64,000 nt of DNA, from contig CM048557.1 in assembly GCA_026413225.1 (NCBI GenBank), positions 68,438,987 to 68,502,986 of the forward strand. Direction: 5' to 3'. A model generated the notes under the pieces. The model was not told where the DNA came from. It made no database searches and saw only the letters and a list, made by a program, of their open reading frames with translations. The stretch comes from Otis tarda. Lineage: Eukaryota; Chordata; Aves; Otidiformes; Otididae. Both the position numbers and the translations under genes were made by a program. Positions 36,301 through 48,300 of the stretch are shown here, in pieces (the first letter of the stretch is position 1; each line of letters opens with the position of its first letter).

Positions 36301-39300
36301 ATGCTCCTCTCTCTCCCGCTCTATCCCGAGTCGGATGCTGGGCGTGGAGGAGGAGAGAAAGCTTTCTGCAACACTTCCATGCAAAATTCTGAAACACAAC
36401 TGAGGGGCTTTGTTTTCCACAGCTGCCCAGATGTCCTGATCTCTCTGACCTCCAAAACGAAGTTTCGAGCTTAATGACTAAAAATGAAAAGCTGCAGAAA
36501 GAAAAAGAAGCCCTGAGTGAGGAATTAAACAGATGTATTGATAAGGTAAGGAAGAACTGCAAATCCCCATCACTACACACATGCTAGAACAGGCTGTTAA
36601 AATTCCTGTATCATTATCTGTATCACCCAAAACTACTTTGGATTTTTTTTTTTCTTACCTTCAAGCCAGATAAAGCCTTAATTGCCACTGCCTTTTTTCC
36701 TAGCTGGTCTTAAAGAGAAAGCTTAAACTCTGAAGCACAGCCTTACTGTAATTTGATTACATAGAAAATTCCAAACATTGCAAGGAACAGAGGCTTGGAT
36801 ATAAATATTGCAGCAGGACAATGAAGACAGTGTTCTTGCACTTTTATTGCAACTCCAATGTATTGTAACTCTGAACGTGAGCACTGTAAATGCACGCTGT
36901 AAATAATGATCCCGTTGTGCGGAGATGCGGGCTGGGAGCGGAGGGGTTTTTTTTGCTTTCCTGTGTTTTCTTTGCGTAGCTGTAACTCCCTCTAGCTTAA
37001 GTCTCGAAGTCAAATGGAGTTAAAGAGAATCCTGAAGGAGCCAGGCGTACTGATGTAATCTTGTTTCAGGTAGCTCAAGTAAGCTGCTTAGAGAATGCAA
37101 TTGGCAGCTTGAAGCAGGAACAAAAGTCCTGGGAACAGCAGAGTCAGACACTGAAAACGCAGCTCACCGTTTCACAAGAAAAGGTATAATAGTGACGTTT
37201 GTTACAGCCCTAGATCAAAAGCATTCTTTAAAAAAAAAAAAATCTCTTGTAGTGCTTTTTTTTCATAAAAAACAGCCCTCTTCTCATGCGTGCAAAGATG
37301 TCATGCAGCTAAGAATGGCCGCTTTGATGGCTTTCAAAGTGATGTTCTTCAAGGATGAGAGGAAACTCGTTAAATGCTATAAGGGACTCTTTTCCCTGAG
37401 AACAAGCTACGTTGTTTTGCCTCTCCAGCCAAGTTCCTTTTGCCAATTCATTCTGCGCAGTTTTCCTAAAACACTGCAGATGCTCTGCCGTTGCTCCTCG
37501 CTCTTCTGGCGGTGGCTCGTCTCTCACCAGGCAGGAGAACGAAGAGCTATCTGCTTGGCTGATTACCCTGGCAGCTTCTTCTTGGCCATGGGCTGCCAGG
37601 AAGAATAAATAATTCAAGAAAAATCTCATCCGAGCATATGATAACAAATATCCAGGGCTGGAAGATGCATCTGTGTTGAATGCAGTGTTGTGGCTGTATT
37701 CAAAGTGGATGGCTACTAATTTGGAAAAGAAAGTTAAAAAAATAATTTAGGATTTTTGGAGGAGGCTGTGAGCATTGTAACTTCTTCAATCCTTCCATCA
37801 GAGATCCAAAATATGTGTGATATGTGCTGCATACACATCCTAGCAGGTCAAGCTGACAAGAAATCTTGGTCCAGCAAACGCCAAGCTGTGCTTCTGCTCG
37901 TTACAGGCTCAGAGTCTAGACGAAGCGCTGCAAAACACTAACCTGCAAGTGTCCCGACTAAAATCCGACTTACTGGTGATGCAGCAGGAGAAGGAAACTC
38001 TTAAACAAGAGGTGATGTCTCTACACAAGCAGCTGCAGAATGCCAGTGAAAAGGTAACGATCTTCAGGTGCCTCAAAGTCTGGCTTTACAGACACTAGTG
38101 CTCCCCTCTGTAGCCTGCTGCTGTAGCCAACTTATTTTTTTTTTAGGTTGGCTTGTCCACTACAAGGACGCAAATAGTGCTGCAGGCTTGAGCAAGTAGA
38201 CTCCGAGTTACACAACTATTGATTTTTTTTAAATTATTTTTTAAGCAAGTGATATAATGTTCAAGGCCAGGTTGGCCGGGGCTCTGAGCAACCTGATCTG
38301 GTTGGAGATGTCCCTGCTCCTGGCAGGGGGGTTGGACTGGGTGGGCTTTAAAGGTCCCTTCCAACCCTAACCATTCTGTGATTCTATAATTTAAAAAAAA
38401 AAAAAAAAAAGCTGAAAGGAGGTGGGTACAGAAAAAGTCGTATTTTAATGATGTTTTCTGTATTTAGTAGTTTTCCATTTAAAAATAGTTAACTATAATT
38501 AGTCCTGTCAGACTGTATGTAATGTACAGATTTTAAACTTATTTTTAGAAAACTTACTTTAAGTTTTGAATGTGAGGATGCGCAATGATCAGTCCACCTC
38601 CTGAGTCTCCATTCTTCCCTGAAAGAAATCTTTTGTGCAAAAAAAAATTTAAATCTGTGGGCAATGTATGAATTTACACATATCAAAACTATAAATTTAT
38701 TAACAATTAAACTAATTGACAGGGGGGTCTGATTTTCAGTCAGACTTGGTTTTGAAACGCACAGTATCATATCAGCCTCTCTTAACTGATGAGGAACTGT
38801 AGCTGAAGGAGGTTGTAGACAGCAGTCTTGGGATTGGTATTATCAATTCAGTTACTAATTTGGCTTGTTTGCCACGTAATTAAGGAATATTTAATGTCCA
38901 CATGGAAAACAGGCTGTTTCAGAATCGTACAACAGGAACTAAATTACAGCTATTACTGAATAATATATAATTCTGAGTTCTATTCTTTGCTTGATGAGGC
39001 TGTGAAATGGAGCACAAATTGCTTTTCTGTGTTGTTGAACTCCGTGCACTTACATCAGCCACGCCGTGCAAAGCTATTATCTGTGATTTTAGCGAAGGGA
39101 AGCACTTTGGGTTTGCACTGTGATTAGCACGTTGGGTTTCTTGGTGGAAAACGGCGCGTAGGCTTGGGAGGAAGATGGGAATCCTGTGACTTTAGAGTCT
39201 GCGGTTACGGAAAGCCTACTTAAAACCCACCTGAATAGAGAAAATGTCTGCTTCTTCTTTGTTTAAGGCCTAACCCTGCAATTCTGTCTGTCTTAAGAAT

Positions 39301-42300
39301 CGGGTTCTAGAAGTGGCTGTGCCTTCCTCAGGGCTGCAGGACCAAGAGAGGCAACCGCACTGGGATGAACTGGACCAGCTGACGGAACAGCAGCAGCAGC
39401 GGCTCAGGCAGGAGAACGAAAGGCTGCAGGGAGAAGTCCAGAGCACGAAGGCAGACCTGGCTCACTCCAGGGAGAAGGTAACCCGAACAAGCTGACAGAT
39501 CGCGGGGACAGCCCCCGCGTGCTAGGCAAAACGTCAGGGATTCTTGTTCTGCAGCGGGTGATACAGGAGAGGAATGCTGCTCCTTGGTTTTGAATAGAAA
39601 CACTTGCAGAAAGAATGCATAATGGCATTGTTTTCCTTTTTATCTGCACTGAGTATGCAGACACTCATATGATGTTTCAAACAGCTCTCTTTTAAAAAGA
39701 AAATCCTGGTAACTCTTATCTAAGATTCTGGTCTGACTTTTAGTTAACACCCTTCAGTTTTTTTTCTTTCATAAAAACTTCTTAGTATTTCTAGCATTCT
39801 TCACGTTCAGTTTCTTGGCTCACAGTATTGGGCAGATTACGGGAAGGAGGAAGGGAAAGGCCTTTTGTTGCTCAAAGCTAAAATGTCAAAAATGTACCAG
39901 AACCTGTTATGAGTCCAAAATCACTCAGTGCTCAGTATTTCAGATGATGTAGATGCAGTTTGATTTGTTGAATGGTCTGGAATGTCTTGCCACATTTGTT
40001 CATCTCTGGTCTCTTTAGATCCGACAGCTGGAATCCACTGTCCTTTCCCTAAAGCACCAAAAGCATCAGAGCCAGTCAGGTATCGTCAAAGCCATAGAGC
40101 AAGAGAAATTAAGCTTGAAGAGAGAGTGTGAGCAGCTTCAGAAGGAGTTGTCATCTGCAAACAGGAAGGTGAGTTTTAGACGGTAAATACGTGACTCAGT
40201 GCAGTACTTTCCATCTCTAAGAGCTAAAGTGGGTAGCTGCAATTTTCTTCTTTTACTCTGCGCTCTTTGTCTCTTACGAATCCCTGGCCCAAGGAGCTGC
40301 CTGTCTTCTGTGCTTCCGCAGAGCGTGCAGGGTGGAAGTCTATGCCAATACACTGCAGGACTTCTACTCAGCGCGAGCAGTTCAGCGGTAGAAGATGGGA
40401 ACCATAAACAAAACCCAGCCTGCTTAAGTGCTCCGCAACACACAGCACTTGTATGCTCGCATTACCACTTTTAGATAAAAAATCAGTTACCCTGCCCATT
40501 CCTTGAAACTTGTGTCAGAGACGCTGTATAACGTCGTCTTAGACGTCACTTTTAGCAAAGAATTACACTTGTTCCAATACTTATGTCTTTTCATCTTGAA
40601 TGGTCTTGATGTGCAGTGTGATTCATGACTTGCGTATTGGAAGAAAACCAGATAAAATAAGAAAGTACTATCTTTCTAAGGAAACTTCTTGTCTTTAATA
40701 GATCAGTCAGATGAATTGTCTTGAACGCGAACTGGAAACCAGCTCAGAAAATGACGGGCTAAGAAAAAAGCAAGTGAAACTGGATGATCAGTTAATGGAG
40801 GTACTTCTCAATCAGTGTTGACCATACTCATAGTGTGGGGCTTTATCGCTATCTCACTGAATCTATGAATTTAAAAATAACTTCTAGGTGTGTAGTAACA
40901 GAGGAAACTAATCTAAACTAGAATTAATCTCCTCTAATGCCTAATCTCATCTTTCATTATCAAGATGTTAAGTGTGACAAACGTGCTTCTCTGAAGCAGG
41001 TGGTTTATCGTAATTCACGTAAGGCTTCAGATAGAAAAACAAATAGTGAAGAAATTTGTTTCTGTGCTTGAGGCAAGGCTAACACTTTCCTCTGCCTTCC
41101 TAAAACATGTAACCTCCAGTTTCCTAACTAATATTTTTGCATAATGCTGCTCTTAATGTAGAAACCTGTTCTTATTTACTATGGGGATAACTTTCCAAAT
41201 TTAAGACTTGGTGTCTTATCTAGATCGGGATAGAATGACAATTTACACAACTTGCTGCTAATCGAAAGGCATGAGGGAAAACTTTTAGTTGAGATTCTTC
41301 CAAAGCCTGCTGTAAATGTGGATGTCAGCTCAGTACTGCTGGAGACGGATCGTGCTGGATGTTATGAAAACTGCGGAATTCTTAAGTGTCCTTGGCTATG
41401 GGAATGGGCAAGCTTAACTGTGTTAAGTTAGCGTGTTCCCCAAGGTCAAGCTAGACCTCAGAGTTGTCTCTCAGCAGTCTTGCCTAAATTTAATGTTCTG
41501 AATTTGAGTGTAAAACAGAACATTAAAAAAAACCAAACAGTTTTGACTTGTTTGGTAAATCAAAGCATCTTCTAGATGAGGCTTTTACAACACTGCTTAT
41601 TAATACACTTCATGTTTTTCATCAAGTGAGAAAATGGGAAACATGCTGAATATACGGTGTAATTAGCTGTAAAAATTGTAAAGATTTGATGAGAAAAGAT
41701 GAGATTTTGACAAATTACTGGAAGACCGTTTGTATGCCCTGCGCTTTTATTTATATAGTCTTAATTAAGCTTTGGGAAAATTCCAAACACTGCTAAACCC
41801 TTTAGTATCAACACCAATCATGGAATTGCACTTTCTCCTAAAAAAAATGTATTTCAAACATGCAGGACTTCTGTTACTCCTGATAACATTTTCCCAGCAG
41901 GTGTGTGTAACATTCACTTCGCACTTTATGACTTCTAACTTTCTTTTTTGTGCCTGTTCTCCTTTTGTTTGTGGCTAACCTGTCTAGAACTCAGTGGTTG
42001 GAACTAGCAGAGAAGGGTGCAGTTCTCTTTCTGAAATAGTGTGCGAAGGTAGAGCAATGATTTTTCAATGTACTACCATAGCATGGAGAAAACATTTATT
42101 TCTTTTATGGATTTTTTATTTTTTTTTTTTAATTCCATGCATCTTCTAAGTAAAGAAGCCACTATTCATTTTTATGTAAAATTTTTACTCGGGCAGCTGC
42201 ACTAACTTCTCTGTGGTTAGTGTATCATGGAATTTGATTCTTTAGGGCAAGAAGTTGCATCTCTCTAAGGCATTGCCATGAAAATGGAGAGGAATAATAA

Positions 42301-45300
42301 ACTGTCTTCGAAAGGGATTAAATTGATTGTATGAAAATGAAAAGTGGCTCAACCCTTTCCTACTAACCCATTGACTGGCTTGAGGTTTGAAGGTGTTTTC
42401 ATATTTACCTCTGATCTCTGCATGCTTTGTCACCAGACTGTCAAATGTTTCCGTAATATTGACTGATATGTGGTCACACTCAGTGCCGTCCCTAATAGTT
42501 TAGCAAGTTTGTTATTTTTCCACTTTTTTCCACAGAAGAATTCAGCAAGATTATATTATTTTTATTAGCCACACAATTGGTGTTTATTTTAAGATACTGT
42601 TATGTTAACTGACTGTCTCTTCAGCTCTTTCATTTGATACTTGTGTGCTTCACAACATTACAGGAAGCCCTAAACAAATTCCACCAAAAGCTCATTATTT
42701 TCACTGTTTATATTGTCATTGAAAGAACAGCTCCTTTACAGACAAGTTGATTCAAGAGAACCTCCTGATAGCTTAAAAAAAAAAAAAACACAAATAGTTT
42801 TATTTTAAAATACTTACAAACCTGTTTTCTGTTTACCTGGGCCAGCACAGATGTGCAGATGCTAACATGGCCAGAAGAGCTGCACCATTATGAAAAATGT
42901 TTATAGTTTATGTTATAGATGAGCTCAATAACTGAAATAGGATTATGAATTGAGGCCTTGATTCTACCATTTGTGACAGGAAAACTAAAACCACTAACAA
43001 AATCTTATACGCCTCTTGCTAAGGGAACAGAGTAACTGGTTTTGAGGTAATAAGTGAGAATTTTATGATGTGGTCATCTGAACTTTATGGGAAGAAAGTA
43101 TTAATCTTATGCAAAGTCAAGCTGCAAATCAGCTTTTCTGAAACATCAGGGGTTTTACTGTACAGTTTTGGTTTTTTTTTAGTATTACAACTGTCAGCTA
43201 GTCTTACCTGGATTTTACTTTAGTCTAGAAAGATGCTAATAGTCACATGAAACAGTCGTACTGTCGTCCGAAAGTTCCTCTAATGCTGGGCCAGTTTATC
43301 CAACTTGGGCTCTCATGGTTGCAATGCTACCATAGGAAGGTAGATCCAGAAATGCCTCTCTTCTAGCCGCCTTCATCCAGTAGACAAGTCTTTTTGTGAA
43401 CGCAAGACTTCCATTTGGAATTAAACGACTTCAGATTACTACCTGCATCCGTATCTCCAGCGCCCCTCTGAGTGTACTTTTGCTTACGCAGAACAGACAC
43501 TTAGGGGTCTCCAGACTTGCATCAAACTCCGCATGACTCGAATAAAATGTGTTAGAACTTCTACAGTGAGTAGTGAACGCTGATATACGGGATTCGAAAT
43601 ACTGAATTCCGGATGTAATATAGCAGCTGGCATCAAATTACTTAAGTCATCATACATGACATTGAGAATTTGTTTTGCTTTTCAGAATGTTGTATCTCGA
43701 TCCTAGATTAAAGACTAGAAATAATCTGCACTGGTGGACAACTTCTTCAGCCTGCCTCGTGCTAGTGCTCTCATTTATAAATGGACGGTCTTTTTCAAAG
43801 AGCTGCTGAGACAAAGGTTAAAATTTAAAAGGACTACTAAGTTCAAGCTCGCCACAGGCCCATTTAACTTTGATAGGATTTCGTCAGAAATTCAGTGAGT
43901 TTATAACTCAGGTCTGAAATTACGAATCAAAGCTCAGATTCCTTTAGAGTCCAGAACTGCACTCGAAGATGTATCTTTTTTCATTGGAAAGAGAGAAGCT
44001 GTCTATTTAGCGTCCGTTATTGAGTTCAGGCTTGTTTCTCTGGTGTACGAGAAATGGTTCTGGACTGACCTGATGTCCCTAGAAGACACCTTGTATGACT
44101 GGCAGTGCTGCTTTCTCCTGATGGCTCATTTTCTTGACTCTCCAGATGCTCCACTCAAGCGCCAGTGTGATGCGTAGCCATTCGCCGCACTCCCGGGAGC
44201 TCCAGCAGCAAGGCTGTGCCGTGGTGCCCAAGGAACAGTTCCTGCAGCTCCAACACCAGCTACTCCAAGCAGAGAGGAGGAGTCAACGTCTTCAAGAAGA
44301 ACTTGAAAGCAGACCCTCTGCAACAAACATGCAACAGGTAAAGCTCTCGTTACTCTGCAAGGTACAACTTTTAAAGGATATCTGGTTAGTTTTCTTGGTT
44401 GTTTTTTTTTTCAATTCTGATCCGTTCTCTGTTTATGCCAGTTCAAAAATTAAAATTAAACTTCATTCTATCAAAGATAAGTACAAATAAAACCTGTTAT
44501 TTAGCATATTTAGCTTGAGCCGTAGCTTAATTCTGACATCCTCTTAATCTTCTTGAAATAAAAACCACTCCCATCCACTTTCAACTGGCTTTTCTCCTTC
44601 TGCTCCATGTGCAGTAAGTGTTTATAGATTTTGTTTTGTTTTCTTTACTTAATATCCATGTCTGGAAGCTTTGTTTTAAAAAATACACTACAGGTATTGC
44701 ACAAGCACATACCCATCACGCGTAAAGTACTAGTTTGGGCTGGTGCTGTCACGTGGAGGTCTGTCAGCTGCAGCAGAGCATAATACAAACAAATTAATCC
44801 TTTTTATAAGGTCAGCCTATCTTCATTATTTGGCCAGAAGACAAGACATTGTTTGGAGAAGACTGTTATTGTTATACAGAAACTTCAACATTGGCATTGC
44901 TGAGGAAAAACAATCTAATTCCAAGGAAGATTCCAGCCACTGCACATACTGGGCAAAGTCACTTGTAGTGTTGCTTTGGATTTTTAACATGCAAAAGTGA
45001 ATTACAGGCAATCGGTAGAAAAGTCGGCATCTCCCATATAAAATTACGCTTGGGGACTAGGATTGCCAAATGACTCTTTTCTTGGAAAAGTAACCAGATA
45101 TCTAAATCTCTAAAGCTTTGGATCAGGCCATAGGTCTTAAAATAATATTACAGCTTTATCTTATGAGAAAAGAAAAAGCTCTAAATAACTTAGATAAAAA
45201 TGCTAACGTTTTTATTGATCTGTTAGCAGGAAATAAAAAAAAATTTAAAAAAATTAAACTCTTTTAAACTCAGATTGCAGTTACGTTTTAAAAAAATAAT

Positions 45301-48300
45301 AAGAGCAAGATTTTGATGCTCAAAAATCTCTGAACAGTTAGTAGGGTATTCTGGAAAAAAAGGTATTGTGGAGAGAGTATATGCAGTAATAGTTTCTAAA
45401 GTTTTCAAGGCTTGGAATAAGAATTCTTTTTTTAAGAAAGGTAGAAAATCAAAGAGTTCCTCCCAAAAAAAAGAACTTAACAACAAATGATATAGGATAA
45501 GTAAACATAAATCAATTGTAAGGTTCTCTCGCTTCCAGCTGACTCCCGACAGAAGTGCATTACCACAGGCTGATGTATTTGGTCAAGCTGAATGGAAATT
45601 AGAGCGTGCACTCTAATTTTGAAATCAATAAAAGCCATATTACAGCAGTAGCATCTGCAAATGAATGTGCTCTGTATTGCATTAGGAGTGATGACTTTGT
45701 AATTTGGCCTTTGAAAGCCTGAGAAACAATTTGCAAACTCGTCACATCCTGGAACTGAGACTTCTACAGATAAATCACTTCTACATTTCCTGTAAAAGCT
45801 TTTTATTCTGGAAAGCTTCATGAATTTAAAAATACTTTGAGAGGCTTTGCAAATATTTGCTGTCAATGCACTAATGCACTTGGTCCTTTTATTTTTTTTC
45901 CTACTGCTCTTTTTTATTTTCCGCTTAAAGTGAGTGGATATTCCAGTTTATAACATGTCCTACAGCTTTTTTCATGGGCTTTACTAGCTAACTTTCTGAA
46001 ATCATTATTAAACACATGCATTCTACAACTATAAACAAGGCCAAATTTGTTTTAGTTTGTCTCAACTGTGACATTTCTGTAAGCCCATCTTGTTTTAATT
46101 CTCAGTGTCGATTTTTCTTCATCATCCTGATTTCTAGGATTAGTTGAGCTTATGTCCATTTTAATGTCCCCTTTAGCATCTTGAAAAATTGCATCCTAAT
46201 CCCTCTTCATCACCTTTTCACCAGTGAGTACAACGTCAGGTTATCTCCACGCTTTCTGTGTAAATTTAATCACCTAGTTTTGCTGCTTTGCACTTTGCAG
46301 CTTTCTTAGCTCCTGAGTCCTTCTGTGTAATAAGGTATCCAAAGTTATCCCCCTCCTTTTGGGAATTTTTTTTTTTTTGTGTGTTCATCATGCTTTGCAA
46401 TTTTCATTGCTTTTTGATCATGGCTATGGTGGTCTGCGTTCTCATGCATTTTACAGTAAGTTTTGGGCAACTGTCCTCCAAAGGCTACTGTCATACATTC
46501 AAATGTCAGTAAATTAAATTTCCTGAACCTTTTCTACTGTGTTAACCTATCTGGACTCTTCTAAATTCCAAGTGATTTTCTGCGGTGTCCAGTGCTGTGA
46601 TTCTTACCTGCTGCCCAGTACCACTCACTGCACTTGTTCCCATATTCCTTGCTCAATACTGGATTTGGGAGCCTGTTAACAACCCAGTCTTTTCCTAAGT
46701 TGTCTTAGAACTAACAAATATTTTTGCTCAGAGTGCTTAGAGTTGCTCAAGTTCCCCTTTCTTCAGCTTTTTATTTGAAAATTCAAACCACTTCAGACCA
46801 ACGGCTTGTTCACCTGTCTCGGGAAAAGACTTACAACTAGGTTTAAAATAGAAACGCAAATAAATTCTTTCAAAGGAGGTCAGTTGGGCTACATTTTTCA
46901 CAAATATTCTTCAGCCATCTGTGATATTAAAAATAAATATATATACAGTGGCAGATTATTTCTTCTAAGAAACTGAACTGCTTTGCTAACTGAAGTTCGG
47001 CACTGCCACTGATGCTTTTAAATCCTCCAAAAAACATGGATGAGCCATCTAAAGAGTCCCTGCATCTAGAAAATGCATCCTGAATATCTCCTCAGTTGCA
47101 TTTCTGTAGTGCTAATGCTAGTATTTAGAGAAATCCAGTATGTGATACTTTGCATGATTTCTTTTGCGTGTGTTTTTGTTTGTCTTGCGTTGCTTGCTTC
47201 GCTTATATTGGCGGTTTGCTTTTAACAAAGTATTGAAAAGAAAATCTGGATATCAGGGTGAAGTATCCCACTTGCCTTCTTTCTCTAGGCCTTGCTACCG
47301 GAGCAGCGAGCAGTGCATGCAGATTCCTACCGGAGGATCGGGCACCTCTGACAGCTTGGCTGCTTACGATCTCATTCCTTACCATGATAAACACACACAA
47401 ACACACGAACTGGCATAAGCTGAGAAACTTGAGGATCAAATTATTTTCTGGTTGTTTTTTTTTTTTATTTCTAAAAAATAACAAAAAAAAAGTCTCCACA
47501 GTGTTATTTCCTATTTTATTTCCTATTTATTTGCCTAGAAGCTATTTTGTGAAAGTTTATAAGTTGTCTTCTTTAATTTGTTACAAATACTTTTTATTTA
47601 TGTTATTTAAAATGTGGAGTTGTTCAGTGTGGAAAGAGACTATTTTTCTCAAACGGTACTAATTTTATACGAGATCTGAAGAAAATCTGGGGTATTTATA
47701 CTACATTTTTGTATAAGATGTATAAACTTTTTTAACAGGGGGAAAGATGACAATTTTTTTGATGTAAATGAAAAATAAAATTTTTTTAAACATAATGTCT
47801 CTTGTCTTAATAGTATCACTAATTTCAGCTTTATGAACAAGAAATAAGGAATTTTAAGCAAAATATTTGTCCGTGATACTGAGCATTGTCATATCAGGGC
47901 TTCTGGGAAGGTTTTGTACTTAAGTTCAGATACTCATCTTCTCTTTAGCAGATGTACCTGCACACTGGAGAGACTCTTCAGCAGGGCCTGTTGTGACAGG
48001 ACTGGGGGTAATGGGTTTTAAAATAGAGGGAGGTAGATTCAGACTGGATATTAAGAAAAAATTATTTACGCTGAGGGTGGTGGAGCACTGGCCCAGGTTG
48101 CCCAGAGAGGTGGTGGATGCCCCATCCCTGGAAACATTCCAGGCCAGGTTGGCCGGGGCTCTGAGCAACCTGGTTTGGTTGGAGATGTCCCTGCTCCTGG
48201 CAGGGGGGTTGGGCTGGATGGCCTCTAAAGGTCCCTTCCCACCCAAACCATCCTGTGATTCTATGATTTAAGAAAAGAATTTGCACAGGACATGAGCACA

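Noticed and set aside
47164..47418. 85-codon + frame over the alternative NIN exon
   Set aside because: It is in the +2 frame relative to the phase-0 splice from exon 27. The short frame starting ALLPEQRAV is the one that joins NIN correctly.
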